Shown: one piece after another, positions 1 through 12,900 of the stretch
How the letters are laid out: each line of letters starts with the position of its first letter
How positions within the stretch are numbered: position 1 is the first letter of the stretch
From: Pterobdella sp. o SKG-2022
Taxonomy: Eukaryota; Annelida; Clitellata; Hirudinida; Piscicolidae
NCBI GenBank assembly: GCA_964035795.1
Contig: OZ038325.1
Coordinates: 6,604,082 to 6,668,081 of the forward strand
Direction: 5' to 3'
DNA: 64,000 nucleotides
Notes under the pieces: model-generated
What the model was told of the DNA's origin: nothing
What the model saw: the letters and a program-made list of their open reading frames with translations, nothing else
Databases searched by the model: none
Position numbers and translations under genes: made by a program

Positions 1-141
1 GAATTTTTATCAAAATTATCGATATTATTTTTGTTTCTATTATTTTTTTTAATATTATCATTATCGTTATTAATATTATATTACCATTGATTTTAATGCT
101 ATTATTCTCCCTGTTGTAATTATTTTTAGATGTTTTCATCA
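1..141. other. AT-rich non-satellite flank
   Basis: This is the only sequence in the window that is not satellite. It is about 17% GC by hand count and made largely of T-rich runs and ATT/TTA/ATC-like trinucleotides, resembling simple-sequence intergenic DNA. There is no open reading frame of note, no RNA gene, and no terminal inverted repeat or target-site duplication that would mark a transposon edge at the satellite boundary. Too little is present to identify the host or say whether the flank is intergenic or intronic. Confidence 0.8.
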
Positions 142-181
142 GACCAACTTCTAATCAACAAGAGCAGACAACTCAGAACAC
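142..181 (+). repeat. degenerate edge monomer of the satellite
   Basis: The satellite begins here. Bases 142-148 read GACCAAC, matching monomer bases 3-9 in the CAACAG variant. Six unrelated bases follow (149-154), and from 155 the sequence matches the monomer (TCAACAAGAGCAGACAACTC and on). Compared with an intact monomer, about 4 extra bases lie between the two matching parts. From 182 onward every unit is intact, so the decay is confined to the outermost copy. Mutated terminal units are usual for tandem arrays. The alternative is that 142-148 matches by chance and the array starts at about 154. Confidence 0.75.
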
Positions 182-827
182 TTGATCAGCAGTCAACAAG
201 AGCAAGCAACTCAGAACACTTGACCAGCAGTCAACAAGAGCAAGCAACTCAGAACACTTGATCAGCAGTCAACAAGAGCAGACAACTCAGAACACTTGAC
301 CAACAGTCAACAAGAGCAAGCAACTCAGAACACTTGACCAACAGTCAACAAGAGCAAGCAACTCAGAACACTTGACCAGCAGTCAACAAGAGCAGACAAC
401 TCAGAACACTTGACCAACAGTCAACAAGAGCAAGCAACTCAGAACACTTGACCAACAGTCAACAAGAGCAAGCAACTCAGAACACTTGACCAACAGTCAA
501 CAAGAGCAAGCAACTCAGAACACTTGACCAACAGTCAACAAGAGCAAGCAACTCAGAACACTTGACCAACAGTCAACAAGAGCAAGCAACTAAGAACACT
601 TGACCAACAGTCAACAAGAGCAAGCAACTCAGAACACTTGACCAGCAGTCAACAAGAGCAAGCAACTCAGAACACTTGACCAACAGTCAACAAGAGCAAG
701 CAACTCAGAACACTTGACCAACAGTCAACAAGAGCAAGCAACTCAGAACACTTGACCAGCAGTCAACAAGAGCAAGCAACTCAGAACACTTGACCAACAG
801 TCAACAAGAGCAAGCAACTCAGAAGAC

Positions 828-2879
828 TTGACCAGCAGTCAACAAGAGCAAGCTACTCAAAACACTTGACCAGCAGTCAACAAGAGCAGACAACTCAGAA
901 CACTTGATCAGCAGTCAACAAGAGCAAGTAACTCAGAACACTTGACCAGCAGTCAACAAGAGCAAGCAACTCAAAACACTTGACCAGCAGTCAACAAGAG
1001 CAAGCAACTCAGAACACTTGACCAACAGTCAACAAGAGCAAGCAACTCAGAACACTTGACCAACAGTCAACAAGAGCAAGCAACTCAGAACACTTGACCA
1101 AGAGTCAACAAGAGCAAGCAACTCAGAACACTTGACCAGCAGTCAACAAGAGCAAGCAACTCAGAACACTTGACCAGCAGTCAACAAGAGCAAGCAACTC
1201 AGAACACTTGACCAGCAGTCAACAAGAGCAAGCAACTCAGAACACTTGACCAGCAGTCAACAAGAGCAAGCAACTCAGAACACTTGACACACAGTCAACA
1301 AGAGCAAGCAACTCAGAACACTTGACCAACAGTCAACAAGAGCAAGCAACTCAGAACACTTGACCAACAGTCAACAAGAGCAAGCAACTCAGAACACTTG
1401 ACCAACAGTCAACAAGAGCAAGCAACTCAAAACACTTGACCAGCAGTCAACAAGAGCAGACAACTCAGAACACTCGACCAGCAGTCAACAAGAGCAAACA
1501 ACTCAGAACACTTGACCAGCAGTCAACAAGAGCAGACAACTCAGAACACTTGACCAACAGTCAACAAGAGCAAGCAACTCAGAACACTTGACCAACAGTC
1601 AACAAGAGCAAGCAACTCAGAACACTTGACCAACAGTCAACAAGAGCAAGCAACTCAGAACACTTGACCAACAGTCAACAAGAGCAAGCAACTCAGAACA
1701 CTTGACCAACAGTCAACAAGAGCAAGCAACTCAAAACACTTGACCAGCAGTCAACAAGAGCAGACAACTCAGAACACTCGACCAGCAGTCAACAAGAGCA
1801 AACAACTCAGAACACTTGACCAGCAGTCAACAAGAGCAGACAACTCAGAACACTTGACCAACAGTCAACAAGAGCAAGCAACTCAGAACACTTGACCAGC
1901 AGTCAACAAGAGCAAGCAACTCAGAACACTTGACACACAGTCAACAAGAGCAAGCAACTCAGAACACTTGACCAACAGTCAACAAGAGCAAGCAACTCAG
2001 AACACTTGACCAACAGTCAACAAGAGCAAGCAACTCAAAACACTTGACCAGCAGTCAACAAGAGCAGACAACTCAGAACACTTGACCAGCAGTCAACAAG
2101 AGCAAACAACTCAGAACACTTGACCAGCAGTCAACAAGAGCAAGCTACTCAAAACACTTGACCAGCAGTCAACAAGAGCAGACAACTCAGAACACTTGAT
2201 CAGCAGTCAACAAGAGCAAGTAACTCAGAACACTTGACCAGCAGTCAACAAGAGCAAGCAACTCAAAACACTTGACCAGCAGTCAACAAGAGCAAGCAAC
2301 TCAGAACACTTGACCAACAGTCAACAAGAGCAAGCAACTCAGAACACTTGACCAACAGTCAACAAGAGCAAGCAACTCAGAACACTTGACCAAGAGTCAA
2401 CAAGAGCAAGCAACTCAGAACACTTGACCAGCAGTCAACAAGAGCAAGCAACTCAGAACACTTGACCAGCAGTCAACAAGAGCAAGCAACTCAGAACACT
2501 TGACCAGCAGTCAACAAGAGCAAGCAACTCAGAACACTTGACCAGCAGTCAACAAGAGCAAGCAACTCAGAACACTTGACACACAGTCAACAAGAGCAAG
2601 CAACTCAGAACACTTGACCAACAGTCAACAAGAGCAAGCAACTCAGAACACTTGACCAACAGTCAACAAGAGCAAGCAACTCAGAACACTTGACCAACAG
2701 TCAACAAGAGCAAGCAACTCAAAACACTTGACCAGCAGTCAACAAGAGCAGACAACTCAGAACACTCGACCAGCAGTCAACAAGAGCAAACAACTCAGAA
2801 CACTTGACCAGCAGTCAACAAGAGCAGACAACTCAGAACACTTGACCAACAGTCAACAAGAGCAAGCAACTCAGAACAC
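828..2879 (+). repeat. higher-order block: 20-monomer segment repeated at 1292 bp
   Basis: Bases 828-1587 recur at 2120-2879, an offset of 34 monomers. Both copies carry the same ordered set of rare variants: a CTACTC monomer (T at 854 and 2146), TTGATC with AAGTAA, a CCAAGAG monomer, and a TTGACACACAG monomer (1289 and 2581). The CACACAG variant also occurs at 1935, exactly halfway (646 bp, 17 monomers), and CTACTC again at 2982, so further partial copies are nested here. Ends were set by where the variant order diverges and are good to about one monomer. Confidence 0.85.
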
Positions 2880-5800
2880 TTGACCAGCAGTCAACAAGAG
2901 CAGACAACTCAGAACACTTGACCAGCAGTCAACAAGAGCAAACAACTCAGAACACTTGACCAGCAGTCAACAAGAGCAAGCTACTCAAAACACTTGACCA
3001 GCAGTCAACAAGAGCAGACAACTCAGAACACTTGATCAGCAGTCAACAAGAGCAAGTAACTCAGAACACTTGACCAGCAGTCAACAAGAGCAAGCAACTC
3101 AAAACACTTGACCAGTAGTCAACAAAAGCAGACAACTCAGAACACTTGACCAGCAGTCAACAAGAGCAGACAACTCAGTACACTTGACCAGCAGTCAACA
3201 AGAGCAAACAACTCAGAACACTTGACCAGCAGTCAACAAGAGCAAGCAACTCAAAACACTTGACCAGCAGTCAACAAGAGCAGACAACTCAGAACACTTG
3301 ATCAGCAGTAAACAAAAGTAAGTAACTCAGAACACTTGACCAGCAGTCAACAAGAGCAAGCAACTCAAAACACTTGACCAGCAGTCAACAAGAGCAGACA
3401 ACTCAGAACACTTGACCAGCAGTCAACAAGAGCAGACAACTCAGAACACTTGACCAGCAGTCAACAAAAGCAAACAACTCAGAACACTTGACCAGCAGTC
3501 AACAAGAGCAGACAACTCAGAACACTTGATCAGCAGTCAACAAGAGCAAGTAACTCAGAACACTTGACCAGCAGTCAACAAGAGCAAGCAACTCAAAACA
3601 CTTGACCAGCAGTCAACAAGAGCAGACAACTCAGAACACTTGACCAGCAGTCAACAAGAGCAAGCAACTCAAAACACTTGACCAGCAGTCAACAAGAGCA
3701 GACAACTTAGAACACTTGACCAACAGTCAACAAGAGCAGACAACTCAGAACACTTGACCAGCAGTCAACAAGAGCAAGCAACTCAGAACACTTGACCAAC
3801 AGTCAACAAGAGCAAGCAACTCAAAACACTTGACCAGCAGTCAACAAGAGCAGACAACTCAGAACACTCGACCAGCAGTCAACAAGAGCAAGCAACTCAG
3901 AACACTTGACCAGCAGTCAACAAGAGCAAGCAACTCAGAACACTTGATCAGCAGTCAACAAGAGCAGACAACTCAGAAGACTTGACCAACAGTCAACAAG
4001 AGCAAGCAACTCAGAACACTTGACCAACAGTCAACAAGAGCAAGCAACTCAGAACAATTGACCAGCAGTCAACAAGAGCAAGCAACTCAGAACACTTGAC
4101 CAACAGTCAACAAGAGCAAGCAACTCAGAACACTTGACCAACAGTCAACAAGAGCAGACAACTCAGAACACTCGACCAGCAGTCAACAAGAGCAAGCAAC
4201 TCAGAACACTTGACCAGCAGTCCACAAGAGCAAGCAACTCAGAAGACTTGACCAACAGTCAACAAGAGCAAGCAACTCAGAACACTTGACCAGCAGTCAA
4301 CAAGAGCAAGCAACTCAGAACACTTGACCAACAGTCAACAAGAGCAAGCAACTCAAAACACTTGACCAGCAGTCAACAAGAGCAGACAACTCAGAACACT
4401 CGACCAGCAGTCAACAAGAGCAAACAACTCAGAACACTTGACCAGCAGTCAACAAGAGCAGACAACTCAGAACACTCGACCAGCAGTCAACAAGAGCAAG
4501 CAACTCAGAACACTTGACTAGCAGTCAACAAGAGCAGACAACTCAGAACACTTGATCAGCAGTCAACAAAAGTAAGTAACTCAGAACACTTGACCAGCAG
4601 TCAACAAGAGCAAGCAACTCAAAACACTTGACCAGCAGTGAACAAGAGCAGACAACTCAGAACACTTGACCAGCAGTCAACAAGAGCAGACAACTCAGAA
4701 CACTTGACCAGCAGTCAACAAGAGCAAACAACTCAGAACACTTGACCAGCAGTCAACAAGAGCAAGCAACTCAAAACACTTGACCAACAGTCAACAAGAG
4801 CAAGCAACTCAGAACACTTGACCAGCAGTCAACAAGAGCAAGCAACTCAGAACACTTGACCAACAGTCAACAAGAGCAGACAACTCAAAACACTTGACCA
4901 GCAGTCAACAAGAGCAAGCAACTCAAAACACTTGACCAGCAGTCAACAAGAGCAAACAACTCAGAACACTTGACCAGCAGTCAACAAGAGCAAGCAACTC
5001 AAAACACTTGACCAGCAGTCAACAAGAGCAGACAACTCAGAACACTTGATCAGCAGTCAACAAAAGTAAGTAATTCAGAACACTTGACCAGCAGTCAACA
5101 AGAGCAAGCAACTCAAAACACTTGACCAGCAGTCAACAAGAGCAAACAACTCAGAACACTTGACCAGCAGTCAACAAGAGCAAGCAACTCAAAACACTTG
5201 ACCAGCAGTCAACAAGAGCAAGCAACTCAGAACACTTGACCAGCAGTCAACAAGAGCAGACAACTCAGAACACTTGACCAGCAGTCAACAAGAGCAAACA
5301 ACTCAGAACACTTGACCAGCAGTCAACAAGAGCAAGCAACTCAAAACACTTGACCAGCAGTCAACAAGAGCAGACAACTCAGAACACTTGATCAGCAGTC
5401 AACAAGAGCAAGTAACTCAGTACACTTGACCAGCAGTCAACAAGAGCAAACAACTCAGAACACTTGACCAGCAGTCAACAAGAGCAAGCAACTCAAAACA
5501 CTTGACCAGCAGTCAACAAGAGCAGACAACTCAGAACACTTGACCAGCAGTCAACAAGAGCAAACAACTCAGAACACTTGACCAGCAGTCAACAAGAGCA
5601 AGCAACTCAAAACAATTGACCAGCAGTCAACAAGAGCAGACAACTCAGAACACTTGACCAACAGTCAACAAGAGCAGACAACTCAGAACACTTGACCAGC
5701 AGTCAACAAGAGCAAGCAACTCAGAACACTTGACCAGCAGTCAACAAGAGCAGACAACTCAGAACACTTGACCGACAGTCAACAAGAGCAAGCAACTCAA

Positions 5801-6970
5801 AACACTTGACCAGCAGTCAACAAGAGCAGACAACTCAGAACACTTGACCAGCAGTCAACAAGAGCAGACAACTCAGAACACTTGACCAGCAGTCAACAAG
5901 AGCAAACAACTCAGAACACTTGACCAGCAGTCAACAAGAGCAAGCAACTCAAAACACTTGACCAGCAGTCAACAAGAGCAGACAACTCAGAACACTTGAC
6001 CAACAGTCAACAAGAGCAGACAACTCAGAACACTTGACCAGCAGTCAACAAGAGCAAGCAACTCAGAACACTTGACCAGCAGTCAACAAGAGCAGACAAC
6101 TCAGAACACTTGACCGACAGTCAACAAGAGCAAGCAACTCAGAACACTTGACCAACAGTCAACAAGAGCAAGCAACTCAGAACACTTGACCAACAGTCAA
6201 CAAGAGCAAGCAACTCAGAACACTTGACCAGCAGTCAACAAGAGCAAGCAACTCAGAACACTTGACCAACAGTCAACAAGAGCAAGCAACTCAGAACACT
6301 TGACCAACAGTCAACAAGAGCAAGCAACTCAGAACACTTGACCAGCAGTCAACAAGAGCAAGCAACTCAGAAGACTTGACCAACAGTCAACAAGAGCAAG
6401 CAACTCAAAACATTTGACCAGCAGTCAACAAGAGCAGACAACTCAGAACACTCGACCAGCCGTCAACAAGAGCAAGCAACTCAGAACACTTGACTAGCAG
6501 TCAACAAGAGCAGACAACTCAGAACACTTGATCAGCAGTCAACAAAAGCAAGTAACTCAGAACACTTGACCAGCAGTCAACAAGAGCAAGCAACTCAAAA
6601 CACTTGACCAGCAGTCAACAAGAGCAAACAACTCAAAACACTTGACCAGCAGTCAACAAGAGCAAGCAACTCAAAACACTTGACCAGCAGTCAACAAGAG
6701 CAGACAACTCAGAACACTTGATCAGCAGTCAACAAAAGTAAGTAACTCAGAACACTTGACCAGCAGTTAACAAGAGCAAGCAACTCAAAACACTTGACCA
6801 GCAGTCAACAAGAGCAAACAACTCAGAACACTTGACCAGCAGTCAACAAGAGCAAGCAACTCAAAACACTTGACCAGCAGTCAACAAGAGCAAGCAACTC
6901 AGAACACTTGACCAGCAGTCAACAAGAGCAAGCAACTCAGAACACTTGACCAGCAGTCAACAAGAGCAAA

Positions 6971-9900
6971 CAACTCAGAACACTTGACCAGCAGTCAACA
7001 AGAGCAAGCAACTCAAAACACTTGACCAGCAGTCAACAAGAGCAGACAACTCAGAACACTTGATCAGCAGTCAACAAGAGCAAGTAACTCAGTACACTTG
7101 ACCAGCAGTCAACAAGAGCAAACAACTCAGAACACTTGACCAGCAGTCAACAAGAGCAAGCAACTCAAAACACTTGACCAGCAGTCAACAAGAGCAGACA
7201 ACTCAGAACACTTGATCAGCAGTCAACAAAAGTAAGTAACTCAGAACACTTGACCAGCAGTCAACAAGAGCAAGCAACTCAAAACACTTGACCAGCAGTC
7301 AACAAGAGCAGACAACTCAGAACACTTGACCAGCAGTCAACAAGAGCAGACAACTCAGAACACTTGACCAGCAGTCAACAAGAGCAAACAACTCAGAACA
7401 CTTGACCAGCAGTCAACAAGAGCAAGCAACTCAGAACACTTGATCAGCAGTCAACAAGAGCAAACAACTCAGAACACTTGACCAGCAGTCAACAAGAGCA
7501 AGCAACTCAAAACACTTGACCAGCAGTCAACAAGAGCAGACAACTCAGAACACTTGACCAGCAGTCAACAAGAGCAAGCAACTCAAAACACTTGACCAGC
7601 AGTCAACAAGAGCAGACAACTCAGAACACTTGACCAACAGTCAACAAGAGCAGACAACTCAGAACACTTGACCAGCAGTCAACAAGAGCAAGCAACTCAG
7701 AACACTTGACCAACAGTCAACAAGAGCAAGCAACTCAGAACACTTGACCAACAGTCAACAAGAGCAAGCAACTCAGAACACTTGACCAGCAGTCAACAAG
7801 AGCAAGCAACTCAGAACACTTGACCAACAGTCAACAAGAGCAAGTAACTCAGAACACTTGACCAGCAGTCAACAAGAGCAAGCAACTCAGAACACTTGAC
7901 CAACAGTCAACAAGAGCAAGCAACTCAAAACACTTGACCAGCAGTCAACAAGAGCAGACAACTCAGAACACTCGACCAGCAGTCAACAAGAGCAGACAAC
8001 TCAGAACACTTGATCAGCAGTCAACAAGAGCAAGTAACTCAGAACACTTGACCAGCAGTCAACAAGAGCAAGCAACTCAAAACACTTGACCAGTAGTCAA
8101 CAAGAGCAGACAACTCAGAACACTTGACCAGCAGTCAACAAGAGCAGACAACTCAGAACACTTGACCAGCAGTCAACAAGAGCAGACAACTCAGAACACT
8201 TGACCAGCAGTCAACAAGAGCAAGCAACTCAAAACACTTGACCAGCAGTCAACAAGAGCAAACAACTCAGAACACTTGACCAGCAGTCAACAAGAGCAAG
8301 CAACTCAAAACACTTGACCAGCAGTCAACAAGAGCAAGCAACTCAGAACACTTGACCAGCAGTCAACAAGAGCAGACAACTCAGAACACTTGACCAGCAG
8401 TCAACAAGAGCAGACAACTCAGAACACTTGATCAGCAGTCAACAAAAGCAAGTAACTCAGAACACTTGACCAGCAGTCAACAAGAGCAAGCAACTCAAAA
8501 CACTTGACCAGCAGTCAACAAGAGCAGACAACTCAGAACACTTGACCAAAAGTCAACAAGAGCAGACAACTCAGAACACTCGACCAGCAGTCAACAAGAG
8601 CAAGCAACTCAGAACACTTGACCAGCAGTCAACAAGAGCAGACAACTCAGAACACTTGACCGACAGTCAACAAGAGCAAGCAACTCAAAACACTTGACCA
8701 GCAGTCAACAAGAGCAGACAACTCAGAACACTTGACCAGCAGTCAACAAGAGCAGACAACTCAGAACACTTGACCAGCAGTCAACAAGAGCAAACAACTC
8801 AGAACACTTGACCAGCAGTCAACAAGAACAAGCAACTCAAAACACTTGACCAGCAGTCAACAAGAGCAGACAACTCAGAACACTTGACCAACAGTCAACA
8901 AGAGCAGACAACTCAGAACACTTGACCAGCAGTCAACAAGAGCAAGCAACTCAGAACACTTGACCAGCAGTCAACAAGAGCAGACAACTCAGAACACTTG
9001 ACCGACAGTCAACAAGAGCAAGCAACTCAGAACACTTGACCAACAGTCAACAAGAGCAAGCAACTCAGAACACTTGACCAACAGTCAACAAGAGCAAGCA
9101 ACTCAGAACACTTGACCAGCAGTCAACAAGAGCAAGCAACTCAGAACACTTGACCAACAGTCAACAAGAGCAAGCAACTCAGAACACTTGACCAACAGTC
9201 AACAAGAGCAAGCAACTCAGAACACTTGACCAGCAGTCAACAAGAGCAAACAACTCAGAACACTTGACCAGCAGTCAACAAGAGCAAACAACTCAGAACA
9301 CTTGACCAGCAGTCAACAAGAGCAGACAACTCAGAACACTTGATCAGCAGTCAACAAAAGCAAGTAACTCAGAACACTTGACCAGCAGTCAACAAGAGCA
9401 AGCAACTCAAAACACTTGACCAGCAGTCAACAAGAGCAGACAACTCAGAACACTTGACCAGCAGTCAACAAGAGCAGACAACTCAGAACACTTGACCAGC
9501 AGTCAACAAGAGCAAACAACTCAGAACACTTGACCAGCAGTCAACAAGAGCAAGCAACTCAAAACAATTGACCAGCAGTCAACAAGAGCAGACAACTCAG
9601 AACACTTGACCAACAGTCAACAAGAGCAGACAACTCAGAACACTTGACCAGCAGTCAACAAGAGCAAGCAACTCAGAACACTTGACCAGCAGTCAACAAG
9701 AGCAGACAACTCAGAACACTTGACCGACAGTCAACAAGAGCAAGCAACTCAAAACACTTGACCAGCAGTCAACAAGAGCAGACAACTCAGAACACTTGAC
9801 CAGCAGTCAACAAGAGCAGACAACTCAGAACACTTGACCAGCAGTCAACAAGAGCAAACAACTCAGAACACTTGACCAGCAGTCAACAAGAGCAAGCAAC

Positions 9901-12900
9901 TCAAAACACTTGACCAGCAGTCAACAAGAGCAGACAACTCAGAACACTTGACCAACAGTCAACAAGAGCAGACAACTCAGAACACTTGACCAGCAGTCAA
10001 CAAGAGCAAGCAACTCAGAACACTTGACCAGCAGTCAACAAGAGCAGACAACTCAGAACACTTGACCGACAGTCAACAAGAGCAAGCAACTCAGAACACT
10101 TGACCAACAGTCAAGATAAGCAAGCAACTCAGAACACTTGACCAACAGTCAACAAGAGCAAGCAACTCAGAACACTTGACCAGCAGTCAACAAGAGCAAG
10201 CAACTCAGAACACTTGACCAGCAGTCAACAAGAGCAAGCAACTCAGAAGACTTGACCAACAGTCAACAAGAGCAAGTAACTCAGAACACTTGACCAACAG
10301 TCAACAAGAGCAAGCAACTCAAAACACTTGACCAGCAGTCAACAAGAGCAGACAACTCAGAACACTCGACCAGCAGTCAACAAGAGCAGACAACTCAGAA
10401 CACTTGATCAGCAGTCAACAAGAGCAAACAACTCAGAACACTTGACCAGCAGTCAACAAGAGCAAGCAACTCAAAACACTTGACCAGTAGTCAACAAGAG
10501 CAGACAACTCAGAACACTTGACCAGCAGTCAACAAGAGCAGACAACTCAGAACACTTGACCAGCAGTCAACAAGAGCAAACAACTCAGAACACTTGACCA
10601 GCAGTCAACAAGAGCAAACAACTCAGAACACTTGACCAGCAGTCAACAAGAGCAGACAACTCAGAACACTTGATCAGCAGTCAACAAAAGCAAGTAACTC
10701 AGAACACTTGACCAGCAGTCAACAAGAGCAAGCAACTCAAAACACTTGACCGACAGTCAACAAGAGCAGACAACTCAGAACACTTGATCAGCAGTCAACA
10801 AAAGCAAGTAACTCAGAACACTTGACCAGCAGTCAACAAGAGCAAGCAACTCAAAACACTTGACCAGCAGTCAACAAGAGCAGACAACTCAGAACACTTG
10901 ACCAGCAGTCAACAAGAGCAGACAACTCAGAACACTTGACCGACAGTCAACAAGAGCAAGCAACTCAGAACACTTGACCAACAGTCAAGAAGAGCAAGCA
11001 ACTCAGAACACTTGACCAACAGTCAACAAGACCAAGCAACTCAGAACACTTGACCAGCAGTCAACAAGAGCAAGCAACTCAGAACACTTGACCAGCAGTC
11101 AACAAGAGCAAGCAACTCAGAAGACTTGACCAACAGTCAACAAGAGCAAGTAACTCAGAACACTTGACCAACAGTCAACAAGAGCAAGCAACTCAAAACA
11201 CTTGACCAGCAGTCAACAAGAGCAGACAACTCAGAACACTCGACCAGCAGTCAACAAGAGCAGACAACTCAGAACACTTGATCAGCAGTCAACAAGAGCA
11301 AGTAACTCAGAACACTTGACCAGCAGTCAACAAGAGCAAGCAACTCAAAACACTTGACCAGCAGTCAACAAGAGCAGACAACTCAGAACACTTGATCAGC
11401 AGTCAACAAGAGCAAGTAACTCAGTACACTTGACCAGCAGTCAACAAGAGCAAACAACTCAGAACACTTGACCAGCAGTCAACAAGAGCAAGCAACTCAG
11501 AACACTTGACCAGCAGTCAACAAGAGCAGACAACTCAGAACACTTGATCAGCAGTCAACAAAAGTAAGTAACTCAGAACACTTGACCAGCAGTCAACAAG
11601 AGCAAGCAACTCAAAACACTTGACCAGCAGTCAACAAGAGCAGACAACTCAGAACACTTGACCAGCAGTCAACAAGAGCAGACAACTCAGAACACTTGAC
11701 CAGCAGTCAACAAGAGCAAACAACTCAGAACACTTGACCAGCAGTCAACAAGAGCAAGCAACTCAGAACACTTGATCAGCAGTCAACAAGAGCAAACAAC
11801 TCAGAACACTTGACCAGCAGTCAACAAGAGCAAGCAACTCAAAACACTTGACCAGCAGTCAACAAGAGCAGACAACTCAGAACACTTGACCAGCAGTCAA
11901 CAAGAGCAAGCAACTCAAAACACTTGACCAGCAGTCAACAAGAGCAGACAACTCAGAACACTTGACCAACAGTCAACAAGAGCAGACAACTCAGAACACT
12001 TGACCAGCAGTCAACAAGAGCAAGCAACTCAGAACACTTGACCAACAGTCAACAAGAGCAAGCAACTCAGAACACTTGACCAACAGTCAACAAGAGCAAG
12101 CAACTCAGAACACTTGACCAGCAGTCAACAAGAGCAAGCAACTCAGAACACTTGACCAACAGTCAACAAGAGCAAGTAACTCAGAACACTTGACCAGCAG
12201 TCAACAAGAGCAAGCAACTCAGAACACTTGACCAACAGTCAACAAGAGCAAGCAACTCAAAACACTTGACCAGCAGTCAACAAGAGCAGACAACTCAGAA
12301 CACTCGACCAGCAGTCAACAAGAGCAGACAACTCAGAACACTTGATCAGCAGTCAACAAGAGCAAGTAACTCAGAACACTTGACCAGCAGTCAACAAGAG
12401 CAAGCAACTCAAAACACTTGACCAGTAGTCAACAAGAGCAGACAACTCAGAACACTTGACCAGCAGTCAACAAGAGCAGACAACTCAGAACACTTGACCA
12501 GCAGTCAACAAGAGCAGACAACTCAGAACACTTGACCAGCAGTCAACAAGAGCAAGCAACTCAAAACACTTGACCAGCAGTCAACAAGAGCAAACAACTC
12601 AGAACACTTGACCAGCAGTCAACAAGAGCAAGCAACTCAAAACACTTGACCAGCAGTCAACAAGAGCAAGCAACTCAGAACACTTGACCAGCAGTCAACA
12701 AGAGCAGACAACTCAGAACACTTGACCAGCAGTCAACAAGAGCAGACAACTCAGAACACTTGATCAGCAGTCAACAAAAGCAAGTAACTCAGAACACTTG
12801 ACCAGCAGTCAACAAGAGCAAGCAACTCAAAACACTTGACCAGCAGTCAACAAGAGCAGACAACTCAGAACACTTGACCAAAAGTCAACAAGAGCAGACA

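Noticed and set aside
1..141. Transposon end or promoter at the array edge
   Set aside because: No terminal inverted repeat, target-site duplication or recognisable motif cluster beyond what AT-rich sequence gives by chance.
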